DNA from: Pratylenchus scribneri
Taxonomy: Eukaryota; Nematoda; Chromadorea; Rhabditida; Pratylenchidae
Reading direction: 5' to 3'
Assembly: GCA_030063045.1 (NCBI GenBank)
Contig: JAQSEB010000134.1
Location: 248,001-312,000, forward strand
Length of the DNA: 64,000 nucleotides
Position numbers and translations under genes: made by a program
Part shown: one piece after another, positions 22,120 to 33,725 of the stretch
Layout: each line of letters starts with the position of its first letter
Numbering within the stretch: position 1 is the stretch's first letter
The notes under the pieces: generated by a model
Databases searched by the model: none
Told to the model about the DNA's origin: nothing
Seen by the model: the letters and a program-made list of their open reading frames with translations, nothing else

Positions 22120-23299
22120 TTAAAGCTTTTTCTCTTCTGTCTCTTTGTTTCGTAAGCCGCTAAAATCGGTTACTCGTCCACCGCCGGCAGCATTTGTTGC
22201 GGCGGAATTTCCAGCAGATTTGTAATCAACTTGATCGAATGTTTGCGAATCGCTGTCAAATGCACCAACATCCGAAAATTCCACGGCCGCGTTTGAGTCC
22301 TCCTCGTCGATGCCTTGGTTGGCTGGTTGATTCGCATCTGAATGTGTGAATTTGTTCGAGTTAATTATGATTAAAATTAATTTTCCGAAAAACATAGAAA
22401 ATGGCGAAAATAATTAATGGTTTGTTTAAGGAGGGTTTGTTTTGTCCCAGCATCTAAATTGAATTATTTCAATTTAATTATGCTTTATTTAGTGAAAAAG
22501 ATTATAATGGTTTATGCTTTATGGGTTTGTCCTACACATTCATAAAGCAAATATACCCAAAATTGGATAGAGCTGGTCAAGACGCATTGAATGGTATATA
22601 ATTTGGTTATGTTTTGGTCAACAATTAAAGGGTTTTAAACGGTTTAAACCACATTTTGGTTTGTTCAACAATTAAAGGGTTTTAAACGGTTTAAACCACA
22701 TTTTGGTTTAATGGTTCAAAACTAAATTAGAATTGGTTCTCTTGAATGAGATAGATCTATCGATTATTGGTTTAGTGTTAGTGGTCGAGGACAAACCACT
22801 GAATCTTATAAACGGTATAATCTTTTCGCCATTATAAATATTTTTTCCTTTATTTTTACAAAAAATTTACTTGTATCCTCGTTGGAATTATTCTCCATGG
22901 AAATGGCACTTTGCATTGTTTCATCCCCGTTGCATGTTGTTTCATCATTTGCTGCTTTGGCTGAAGCCTTGGGGGCAGTAATCATTTTTGGGGCCACAAC
23001 ACCACTCGATGAGACTAAAATTAAAATTCGTAGAATAAAAATAATTTAAATTTAAACCTGGGACCCATTTATAAATACTAATGCTGCTGTCCTTCAGCAA
23101 AACCCATCGTTTTTCCCTGTAAAATTAATATTAAATTTTGGTTATTTTATGAATTTTTGTCAATTTGCTTCGATTAATTTACCATTTTCGTACGACTCCC
23201 TTATCTATGGAATTGATTACTCGTCTTAATTCATCCTTTGCCCTGCTCCGCGTTTCAGTTCGATTATTACGTTGAATCGTTTTAGACAGTGTAGAACGG
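22120..23299 (-). CDS. bcl-7: BCL7-like subunit of SWI/SNF (BAF) chromatin remodeller; start exon unresolved
   Basis: BCL7 proteins are small accessory subunits of SWI/SNF complexes. Exons on the minus strand: 23183 to about 23299, 23058-23116, 22871-23014 and 22120-22337; the phases agree. The hallmark N-terminal block is present: TETRSRAKDELRRVINSIDK, VRKWEKRWVLLKDSSISIYK, then WVPV. After it comes a low-complexity Ala/Asn/Ser tail ending in an acidic region. The open frame runs 5' of the BCL7 block through SLPKFVKKFQFSRSTLSKTI without any ATG before a stop, so the start must lie in an unidentified upstream exon, perhaps joined at the AATTTAG site at 23300-23306. That extra piece resembles a helix-turn-helix more than any BCL7 sequence I know. 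Confidence 0.85.
22490..22810. repeat. Family C copy (BCL7 intron)
   Basis: GGGTTTGTCCTACACATTCA, GATAGAGCTGGTCAAGACGC and two tandem AAAGGGTTTTAAACGGTTTA units. Confidence 0.88.
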
Positions 23300-23952
23300 C
23301 TAAATTGGAATTTTTTTACAAATTTTGGTAACGAAAGTGAACCTGGATGCCTGCATAATAATGAGCTTGGCTTTTGGCAATTAAGAATTTATTACGAGTT
23401 TATAAAAATAAAAAATTGGATTGACCCGGATTTTCTATAAATTTATTGAATTTTTTCAATACGAACAATTTTCGCTTCCTTTTTCGATCTTTCTTCACTG
23501 CCTTAATTTCTTAAGTGTCTGATTTATGTACTATTTTATTAATTTTTTCATGCAAGATTTTTACAAAATCCTATTTTTTCATTGAATTGCTTTAGAGAGC
23601 TTTAAGTTTAGACTAGAGGTCAGCGCGAATTCCGGGGGTCCATTGCGGACCCGGAGTTCGAAATCCGTATATTTTCTGATTCATACGGATCCGAACAGAC
23701 CGATCCTTATGAATCCGTATTTTTAAGTTCTAAAATCCGGTCCAAGCCGGGTTTTTCATTTTGTCGGGTTCTACTTAGGCAATGGCTGTACTGCTTGAAA
23801 ATGTTGGGGTGAAATTGAATGGTCTTCTCTTCATTTTTTTTTGAAACAATTTATTAATTGGATAATAAAGGAAAGGAAAAGCATCAAATTGTATTTAACA
23901 TTTTAGAGGCAAAAAAACCCCAATCTTCCATTCTAAATAAATTGCATTAATT
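23300..23952. other. Divergent intergenic region BCL7/MED15
   Basis: Head-to-head promoters presumably lie here. At about 23625-23790 there is a GC-richer block with short inverted motifs (GGGTCC..GGACCC, ATACGGATCC..GGATTCATA), probably an insertion similar to that at 40080-40455. An attttag at about 23902 could be a trans-splice acceptor for MED15. Confidence 0.5.
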
Positions 23953-26900
23953 ATGAATTACGATGATCCTATCCAACAACCACAGCAACAATATTATATG
24001 CAGCGAATGCCGGGACAACAGCAAAGAATGGCTAGTTTTACATTAATTTATTATATCTTTAATTTTTACTCAATTTTAGATGAATCCAATGACCCAAAAT
24101 CAGCAACAAATGCCGCAGCAAATGAGACAACCGCAACAATATGTGATGCATCCACATCAGCAGCCACAACCACAACAAGTTTTGGTACGAATGCCTCATA
24201 ATCAGCAGCAGGGAATGAGCGAAGATTCTCCCAATCCTTATCAACAACAGCAAACACAAATTAGGTTTGCTTTTGTTTAACATTCATTAGCTTTTTTTGG
24301 ATCGGATTTTTTCGATAAGAAATCTATTGATAGAATTGGGAAATGTGTAGAAAGAAATACATATAAAAGGATTTACCATTCTTTTGACCCTTGAGCGGAT
24401 TCGAACCAGAGACCCCTATATACTATCTTCCGTTTGGTTAAAAAATTTTTAAAATATTTTTTTGATTCGAAATTACTCTATTTCGTCTAAAAATGCACAA
24501 TAAAATGCATAAAAATGTGTATCAAGTTCAAAGTTCAAGAAAAAATAACTTCCTCTGGGGTCTGGGCGGAATCGAACCCGAGAGCCGAGACCCCCAAATT
24601 TTACAAAAGTGAAGGGTTTTCTGGTCGAAATTTTCAAAAAATTTTCATCCAGAAATATGCTGTAGAATTTATAAAAATGAATAAAAGTAGGAATCAGGCT
24701 TGAAAAAATAACTTTCTCTGAGCGGATTCGAACCCAAGACCCCCAAATTTTACAAAATTGAAAGATACCTATTTGGGACGAAATTTTCGAAGAATTTTTT
24801 TTTATTAAAATTTTAGAATTATTTTTTCAATTTTAGAGACATAATCCAAACATTTCCGACAGCAATGCAAAATACAATCAACAATGAAACAAATCCAGAG
24901 AAGAAAAAACAATTATTTCAAATTGCCTTGCAGCAACAGCAAAGAGTATTTTTTTATTAATTTATTTTTCAATTCTTTTGATATAAAATATGAATATTTG
25001 TAGCAACAACAAATGTATGAACAGCAAATGCAGCAAAGCGGAATGCCGATGCGAATGCCAACAATGAGTTTGTTTTTTTAAAATTATTATTAGGGGCGGA
25101 TTTTTAATTAAGTTATTTAGACTTTTTTATGAATTAGCCAAATTGGTTTCGTATTTCGGTTACCTCAAAATAGATAATTTTTGGGTTTTATTATATTTTT
25201 TTTATAAATTTTCCCCTAAAAAGTGCCAAAATAGGTCAAAAAATGACATCTAAATACTTAATTTTAGCAAGAAGCTTTTTTGGTGAAATTTGCCGGGAAC
25301 CTCAAAAAATTTGATTTTATTTTTTATTGTATTTTTCTGATGAAATTTTACACGAAAAAATTCCAAAATAGGTTTCGATAACCTCAAAATAAATTTGGGT
25401 TTTTATTGCAATTTTACAATGAAATTTTGTCGTAAAAAGGTGTCAAAAATAGGCAAAATAGGCCAAAAACTACGTCAAAAACATTTGTTTTCCTCTTAAA
25501 ATATAGATAAAAAAATAGTAAAGTCCACATTATTTTTTAGATATTTCGCCCCAAAGACTGCCAATGCCACAAACTGCTGGCGGTGCCGGAATGGTCTATC
25601 CTCCAGGACAACAAATTGTAATTCAACAGCCGGGAACTCCGGCACAAATTCAGTAAGAAAATTTGTGGAAAAAATTATCAAAAAAAAAATCTAAATTTTT
25701 ATCAACCTAAATTTTAGGCGTATTCCCAGTCAAGGCTCATTTGCCCAATCGCCGAATGTTCAACCCCAAATGTATGTGGCCAATCCGCAGCAAATGGGCC
25801 AAGCCCGGGTTGCACCAATGCAGCCAATGCCAATCAATCAGCCACAATATGTACAACACAATCAAATTTCACAGCAACCACAAATTCAGCAGGTTTTATA
25901 TTTAAAATTATAAATTTTTATTTAAAAAATTGGCAAATTAAATTGAAAATTTCTAGGTTATTTATTAAGTGATATTAATTTAATATTTCAAAATAATAAT
26001 TCCCTCCCAGTCGCGGAATAAATTCATTGAACTTATAAGAAACACAAAAATTAAATTTTTTAATAAGTCAATTTTCCATATGAATTATTCGTATTCAAAA
26101 AAGGAAACAATTTTATAAACTGGATTTTTCCTTTTAATTAGTTGGGATCAACCAAAAATTTCAATACCTAAAAAATCCCAAATTTAAAAAATGAAAAAAA
26201 AAAAATTAATTTTATAAATTAGGACTTTAGCCTTCGGAACACACTTTTAAAAATTTTTACCATTGGGATTTTGGGTTATAGGATTTTGGGGTGATATCAT
26301 TTTAGATAATTTCCATAAATTATTAATGAAAAAAAGTGAATGAAAATTTAATTTTAGAATGTCCAACAAACTCCTCAACAACAAATGCAACAAAAACAAT
26401 CAATTCCATTGCAACAACAAAAATCCATTGGCCAATTGGAACAACAACAGCCTCCATCCACTGGAATGATGCCAATGAATGTTGGGCAAATGAAGAAAAT
26501 TCAAAGTGATTAAAAATTTAAATATTTTTTTAAAATAATAAAAAATCAAATTTTAAGTAAAATTCATTCTAAAAAATTTATTTAATTTTTCGCAGGTTCC
26601 CAAATCCCGCAATCAAATGATCAACTTCAATCGGCAAATTCCAATGAAGAATATCACCAAGCGGCATCAATCGAATCAAGTAAAAAACTAAAAATATTTT
26701 TAAAAAATTTTTAAATAAAGAAAAAAATACAAAAAATATTAAAGAAAAAAATTATATTAAAAAAATTTTGAAAAATTTTTAATGAAAAAAAAATTTAATA
26801 AAAAATTTCATAAAATATTAAAGATAAAATTTTAAAAAAAAATTAAAGGAAAAAATTTTTTAAATATTAAAAAATATTAAAGGAAAAAATTTTTGCAAAA

Positions 26901-29900
26901 ATATTAATGAAAAAAAATTGTAAAAATATTAATGAAAAAAAATTAAAAATATTAACCAAAAAAATATTTAAATTTTTCAGAAAACATTTCCATGGATCAA
27001 AATCAGAAGCAACCCCGTTCAGTGGGCACTCCACTTTCTCAGATGGGCCAACAACAAAATGAGGCGGAAACGACCGAATACAAAACACTCTTTGATCGAT
27101 TACGAACCTATCATGGAGATATTAAAAGAATTTTGGATCGGCTCAACATTGACTATCCGGGCGAAATGAAATTGAAGGTGGGGCAATTTTCGGGCATTCC
27201 TTATGAATTTGAGTCCCAAAAAATTTATAAGATCCGTTTGATTGGCCATAGAAAAAATATTGGGGTGTACGGAAAGTCTTGGCATTAACTCTTAATTTTT
27301 TAAGATTTCATTTTAGATTATGAAAGTCAAATGTGATAGAAATTTTTGGTATGAAAAATTTAATTCTTCAAAATTATTTAAAAAATAGTTTTTTTGAAAT
27401 TTTTGGGATTTATGCTTTATTGATTCAATTTTTACAAAAATTTTAAAATTTATCCCATTGAAAAAATCATGTATTAAAAAAATTAAATTTTTTAGAAAAA
27501 TTAAAAAATAATTAAGTTTTACAAAAATCATTTTTTGATAATATTCTTTATGCTGAGATTAAAAAATTTTTTTGAATAAATCTGCTTAATCTTTTTTAAT
27601 TAAAAAAAAATAAACAGACAAGAAATTTCCGAAAACCCGTATTTGTAAAACAAGAACAAAGGCAGACCGTAGCCTGCATGGTGTAATGGTTTAATTGCCT
27701 CGCATTTTATGCGAGTAAGTCGACTTCTTCCTAAGTTCAATTCTCGATGCAAACCAAAGATTTTTTCATTTAATTATTTTTTGGGACTTAAATTAATAAT
27801 GAATGCCTTTTTATTATTTAATTAATTTATAATATTTAATTTTTAGTCATCGTTAATCAATGTCATTCAAGTGATGGAGGGAACACGCAAAGCAGGGTAA
27901 ACATTGAATGGGAATTTTAATAATTTCGAGAAAATAATTTACCCAAAAAATCAAGAAATTTACCGGCCCAATATTTTTCGTGCCAAAAAGTTAGCATTTT
28001 TAATCCTTATAAATTGGCTAAAAATGTTAGGGCTCATAATTAGGTAGAAGACCAGGGCCAAGTTTTTGGCGAAATAGGGATTAAGTTAAAATTGAGCCAT
28101 TTATTTGACCAAATATTATGGCTCAAAAATATGCCTTTTCAGCACGAAAAATTATGGGTAAATTCCAATGATTTTATGGGCTAAATTAATTGTCATCCTT
28201 TTAATTAAACATTTTTTGTAGAGTTAATTGCCAATTGTTGCGTAAATTACTGTCAAATGTTCAAACTGTATTGGAGCAATATAATATTTCCCGGCATTTA
28301 ATTGGTGCCGCAAAAAAGTTGAATGCATTGTCGGCAAATGCTCGGGAAACATTGACGAAGGAGTCAATTTTTATTGATCCATGGAGCAGCGTACGCCATT
28401 TACAAATCAAGTAGGGCATTTTTAGATTTTTAATATAATTTTTTTTTAAATATTAATTTAGCTTTTAGCTATAAAAATTACCGAAAAAAATTATTTAATT
28501 AGGTATGCCTTTTTAAATTTTTAAGAATTTAAAATTTGCCACACTGAAAATTCGACGTTTTTAAGGCCATATAATTTGGCATTTGGCCATAGAAAAATTT
28601 TTGGATTAAAGACTAGAGGCTTGATTATGGCAAAGCTTGGGCAGGATAACTTTAAATTGAACCCAGCAGTTAGCCATAAAACTTGGCCATGAAAAAGTGT
28701 TAAAGCAAGGGATTGTATTTAGGTTTGGGCTAAGCTTTAGGCAGAATTTAATTTAAAAAAGGAACTCGTTTTGGCCAAGTTTTATGGCCTTAACGATTCC
28801 AAAATTTTCACATTAAAATTTTGGTTAATTATATGATGGTTAATTCTCATAATTCAGATTGCCGAATGAAATTTTAAATATTCAAAATGATATGGAGGCG
28901 AAAAATGAAGAGACAAATGGAATTGAAAAAGAAATTTTGGAGGATGGACCGCCGCCGGCAAAACGCAGCTTATTAACGCTAATGGCCGAATGTAAGCTAA
29001 TTTTTATTATTTATTATTTAATTTTAATTTTTAAATTTAATTTATTATTTTTTAAATTTATTTTAATTTATTTTTTAATTTAAATTTTAATTTAATTTTT
29101 TTATTAAATTTTAATTAAATTTTTTATTAATTTTTAATTAATTTTTTGATTAATTTTTAATTAAATTTTTAGTTAATTTTTTAAATTAAATTTTAATTTA
29201 ATTTTTTTAATTTTTTAGCATTTTCACCGGCCAAAAAATACAAAGTGAATTGTTTGGACGGATCCGAGATATGTTTAAATTCCACTCTGTCAATGGCCAT
29301 CAATGAAGCAACAAATAATAATGAATTTTCCATTGATTTCCATTCTGACGATGATCAAATTCAACAGCCAGTTTCCAGCAATGCATCCACTGTCCAGGCC
29401 AGATTTACATTTATGCAGGTATCGTTTCGTTCGAATATTTAATTTATGATAATTAATTAACCCATAACTAAGGAGCGGATTTTTAAGTTAAGTTTTTGAC
29501 CTATTTTTTGTATGCTTGATGAAAAAAAGCACATAAATAATGCGAAAACACTTTTTTTGCATCTAATTTGACTATTTTTGTTTTTCCCTGTAAAAGGGTT
29601 AGGGTTATGGTAGAGCCGGCATGGGTACTAGGAATAGGGTTAGGGGCTAGGCCATAAATTTGTTGAGTTATGGCCACTATTTTTATGGAAATGAGTTTTT
29701 TGTTTTTTGGCCCTAACTTAGTGGCCAATGGGCCAATTTAACTGATCTAAACTGCAGACAATAGCTTTTTTTGTGGGCTATCGAATGGTATATTATACTT
29801 TTTGATAGACAAAAATTTGGCCAAGTTATGGCCAAAAAACCATTTTTCGCAAAATTAGATGCAAAAACGAGTCGAATAAGATGCAAGAAAAAGCACCTAA

Positions 29901-30560
29901 AAGATAATGTTTTTGAGTGTCTTATTTTTGACATATTTTTTGGCCACCTATTTTACATATGTTGGCCCTTTTTGAGGGAAATTTCATTCAAAAAGTTGAT
30001 AAAGTTAATTTTGAGTCCTTAAAAATAGGCCAAATCATATTCATTTTTAAGCCATATCCTATTTCTAAAATCTGACCCTAATCTAATAAAACTAATCCAG
30101 AATCCACTAATAGACCCAACAGCCAATATTTTGTTATGGCCAAGTTTGGCCTAAAAAGTGTTAATTTTTCCCTTTTTCAAAAATTTTTATAAAAAATTTT
30201 GTTAAATTACCTCAAAAAATGACTTTTAGGCATGAAAATTATCTTTGATAAATTCCTTAATTTTTGGAAAAATTAATTTTTTCTCTTTTCAAATATTTAT
30301 AAAAATTTAATTTTTAATTCTTTTAGAAATCCAATGTGGAAAAGCTTGGAATTGCGACGCGAAACCCTCAATTGGATTTGCTGCTGCCAATTGACTATCC
30401 AAAATCCAGCATTCAAATTGTAATGAAAAACAGAAACACATCAGCAGCAGAATCGCTGGACAATTTGATGGAACAAATTGACGCGGGCGCAGTGAATTTG
30501 CATTCGCTGGCTGAAATATTGGATGCCTGGAAGGCATGCTTGGCTATGGTGGAAGAATGA
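23953..30560 (+). CDS. mdt-15: Mediator subunit 15 (MED15/MDT-15), no KIX domain seen
   Basis: Tail-module Mediator subunit linking activators to RNA polymerase II. Exons: 23953-24030, 24080-24264, 24837-24945, 25004-25067, 25541-25652, 25718-25892, 26358-26505, 26596-26679, 26981-27177, 27847-27896, 28222-28410, 28858-28991, 29219-29418 and 30327-30560. All phases agree, giving 652 residues. The first half is Gln/Met/Pro-rich, as in MED15. The C-terminal half is helical with TLFDRLRTYHGDIKRILDRL, then a conserved tail with LLLPIDYPKSS and LHSLAEILDAWKACLAMVEE, resembling the end of vertebrate MED15. Intron 1 begins with GC (aatg|gctagt) and ends TTTTAG. The start follows a splice-like site by 45 bases. 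AATAAA lies at 30698-30703. Ortholog call is by tail similarity and composition; the usual N-terminal KIX domain is not in this model. Confidence 0.82.
24380..24800 (-). repeat. Three tRNA-derived (SINE-like) repeats in MED15 intron
   Basis: GGTTCGAATCC-type B-boxes on the minus strand at about 24390-24410, 24565-24585 and 24715-24735, each followed by GACCCCCAAATTTTACAAAA-like sequence and spaced ~165 bases. The same unit occurs at 39360-39620. Arrangement suggests a tandem tRNA-derived SINE. Confidence 0.65.
27673..27753 (+). pseudogene. tRNA-like relic in MED15 intron
   Basis: TGCATGGTGTAATGG (A-box-like), a perfect CTCGCA..TGCGAG anticodon-type hairpin and AAGTTCAATTCTC (B-box-like) are in tRNA order, with TGCAT/ATGCA closing the ends. 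The acceptor stem is short and the D-arm poor, so I call it a tRNA pseudogene or SINE head rather than a working tRNA. Confidence 0.55.
29560..29900. repeat. Imperfect inverted repeat in MED15 intron
   Basis: TTTTTTGCATCTAATTTGAC near 29555 is mirrored by GCAAAATTAGATGCAAAAAC near 29850, with TTTTTGGCC...GGCCAAAAA pairs inside. A foldback of about 300 bases. Confidence 0.5.
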
Positions 30561-30743
30561 ATTGTTAAGAAAAAATGTGAATAATATTTTTTTTTATTAT
30601 TTTTATAATATACAATTATTTTAATTTTTTTTCCATTTTTTAAGAATTATTTATTAATTATTATAGTACAATTTTTCCATCTACGATTTATTTTTAAAAT
30701 AAAGTTTTATTCATAAATTTTCAAAATAAAATTCTCATCCATT

Positions 30744-33725
30744 TTATGACCATTTGCTATATTTTTGCCTTGGGAATGTGGCCGAATTCCTTCCATCCTT
30801 CACTGAAAAAAATAATTTAAATTAACTGCTTTAAAAAGCACCAACCATTGTTGTCCACAATTATTTTGGGTCTTTCCCTATATAAAAATTTAGTTGGAAA
30901 TAAAAATTTAAATTTATGGTTTACTTTTCATCATCAACGGCGAAATTGTATTTGTCCTTGTTATGTATAATTTGAAGCTGTGTTTTCAGTGGGACACTTG
31001 TTTGGGGTCTCTTTAAAAATTTAATTAAAATTTTATTCATGCTTAAAAAATAAATTTATAATTTTTTGGGGTAAATTTTTTTTCCAAAAAAATGTCCAAA
31101 TTTTAATAATTCAACGCACCTGTTCAGCCATAAATTTTCGCCACTCTTCTGACGCAATTATAATCCGTCCATGTTCATCCCTTTCCAATGGCGGCACATC
31201 ATCCGCTGTTGAATTGGTTTTCATAATTTCTTCCGTCTTTTTCCACATAATTTTGTCCTTCGATTGTTCAATGTTGTTGAATTTTCTCTGATGATACCCG
31301 GAGGCAGACTTAAAATCATTAAATTTAATGAATTAAATGGAATGAAATAGGACGTTTTATTACCCTGTGCCATTCTTTTTTGACTATAGCTCGAAAAGGG
31401 AGTGAGCATAAGCCCTAAATGTCCTCTAAAAAGAGCTGTGCCGTTCTTTTTTTTTTGGCAATTAGCTCGAGAAGGAAGTGAGCATAAGCCCTAAATGTCC
31501 TCTAAAAAGAGGCTTTTCTAATTTTTTTTTGAAATGTTAAAATTAAAATAGGCTGCTTTTCCTCGAACAAACATTCATGTTTATTACACTCACTTTAGTA
31601 AGAATCCGCCTTTTTAGCTGGGGTTAAATTCGCACATTTTAATTCCGCCTGTTTTGATTTTAGGTTAGAATAATTTCGCCTGGTTAGAATAATTCCGCCT
31701 AGTTAGAATAATTCCGCCTGGTTAGAATAATCCCGCCTAGTTAGAATAATTCCGCCTGGTTAGAATAATTCCGCCTGGTTAGAATAATTCCGCCTGATTA
31801 GAATAATTCCGCCTGATTAGAATAATTCCGACTGGTTAGAATAATTCCGCCTGGTTAAGAATAATTCCGCCTGATTAAAATAATTCCGCCTGGTTAGAAT
31901 AATTCCGCCTGGTTAAGAATAATTTCGCCTGGTTAGAATAATTCCGCCTAGTTAGAATAATTCCGCCTGGTTAGAATAATCCCGCCTAGTTAGAATAATT
32001 CCGCCTGGTTAGAATAATTCCGCCTGATTAGAATAATTCCGACTGGTTAGAATAATTCCGCCTGGTTAAAATAATTCCGCCTGATTAGAATAATTCCGCC
32101 TGATTAGAATAATTCCGACTGGTTAGAATAATTCCGCCTGATTAGAATAATTCCGCCTGGTTAGAATAATTCCGCCTGGTTAGAATAATTCCGCCTGGTT
32201 AGAATAATTCCGCCTGGTTAGAATAATTCCGCCTGGTTAAGAATAATTCCGCCTGATTAGAATAATTCCGCCTGATTAGAATAATTCCGACTGGTTAGAA
32301 TAATTCCGCCTGGTTAAAATAATTCCGCCTGGTTAGAATAATTCCGCCTGTTTTAAGATTAATTCCGCTTATTGAATTAATCAAAGTAAATATTTAAAGT
32401 CTGGATTTCATAAAATTTAAAATGTCCAAATTCTAGAGGACACTTTGGGCTTTCAAATGGTTATTTTTTTCACAGATAGGCAATTATCTCAATGAGTTAT
32501 AACCGAAATATAGCCAAAGTACTCTAATGTTCCCTACCATAATCCCTTTTTCTACCTTATTATTATTATTGCCCATTCCTTCACATTCCTTCTGCTGATG
32601 TTTTTTCCGCTCAATTTCAGGGATGAAATCCTCTAATCGTCCGGGTGTTGGCTTCACATCCAACGAAACCACTCGGTAATCTTCCCTTGAAGATTTTGCC
32701 TTTTCTTCAATTTTTGGCAAGCTCCTCAATTTTGCCAAAGGCAACATTCGTTGCCTTAAATTCTCTTCAAAGGGAATTTCGACGATTTTCAGCAAAGGAC
32801 GACTTTGTTGTGGCTGTTTTTGATTTTGTCCGGAAGATACTTTTTTGTCCTCCTTTAATGCCAATCTATTTTGCCCTGTGCAATTTTGTTGATTTTGTTG
32901 TTTATGGGGAAAGAAGCAAGAGGCCGAAATTGATGCATTCTGATTGCGCGAAATTGTCAAAGAAACATTCACTGAAATCAAAGGCAAAATTATTTAGTCA
33001 ATCATAGTTTTGCTTTTAAGATAAGCCTTTAACTTGTCGTTGGCATAACAACGAATTTTATATCAAGAACTCTGGTCCATTTTCGTTGATTTTGCAATCA
33101 AATTAAAGAGCAGACTTTTGGCTATTCAATGAAATTAATTTTATTTAAATTGGTTCAGAATTGATGAAATTATGCCCAAAAACCATACAAAATGGACCTT
33201 TATTATGGATTGAGGAAATTTTCAGCGGTTTTTTGGGCACAACTTCGCCAATTCTAAGCCAATTTAAATAAAATTAATTTCATTTGATAGCCAAAAGTCT
33301 GCTCTCTAATTTGATAACAAATTTGTCAAAATAGGTTCAGTCCTTGATGAATTAAATGGCGCGGCTAATTAGATGGGCGAAAAGCTTGGCTATTTATTTG
33401 TGTTTGTTTTATGCCCACCATTTCTCGTAACATCATTCACACTTTTGTCATCATAAACCGTCGCCGGTGGTGAATGTTTATTCATCGTATCCAACTTGCA
33501 CTCTTTAACAACTTTAATTGCCTTTCTCGGCTCAATTTTCGGCATTGTTGAATTATTGTTCAATGCATCAAAATTGTTTTGCTTAACAATTTTTGTTGTC
33601 TTTTTTGGCATTGTTGTTGGTTGAAATATAGAAATGGAGGTTTTTGAGAATGTGTCTCCTTTTGTCCGTTCAGCTTGGCATGTCCGAGAACGCCACAACA
33701 TTTCATCTTTGGCCATTGCCGCCAT
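30744..33725 (-). CDS. Unrecognised nematode protein, about 362 residues
   Basis: Exons on the minus strand: 33419-33725, 32556-32971, 31120-31308, 30925-31010, 30846-30877 and 30744-30802; phases agree throughout. The start MAAMAKDEMLWRSRTC is preceded by a ttcag acceptor 12 bases upstream. The protein is basic and Gln/Lys/Asn-rich, with no signal peptide or membrane segment. The best-ordered part is near residues 260-330: VPPLERDEHGRIIIASEEWR, then KTQLQIIHNKDKYNFAVDDE. I do not recognise a family; a nuclear or chromosome-associated role would fit the composition but is a guess. The last exon could instead start at 30796, which changes the final 19 residues to a 14-residue end. The gene ends 183 bases from the convergent MED15 stop. 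Confidence 0.72.
31369..32506. repeat. Palindromic family B element split by a minisatellite
   Basis: The left part (31369-31610, with a local duplication of CTAAATGTCCTCTAAAAAGA) and the right part (32395-32506, TAGAGGACACTTTGGGCTTT) are the two arms of a family B element. Between them lies the 19-base minisatellite. Family B is otherwise about 300 bases. Confidence 0.75.
31641..32370. repeat. 19-base minisatellite, locus 3
   Basis: About 38 copies of TTCCGCCTGGTTAGAATAA with variants (GATT, GACTGG, TAGTT). The same core makes arrays at 7887-8291 and 8921-9334. Confidence 0.97.
33055..33358. repeat. Palindromic family A, copy 5
   Basis: Arms TTAAAGAGCAGACTTTTGGC and GCCAAAAGTCTGCTCTCTAA. 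In intron 1 of the unrecognised gene. Confidence 0.9.
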
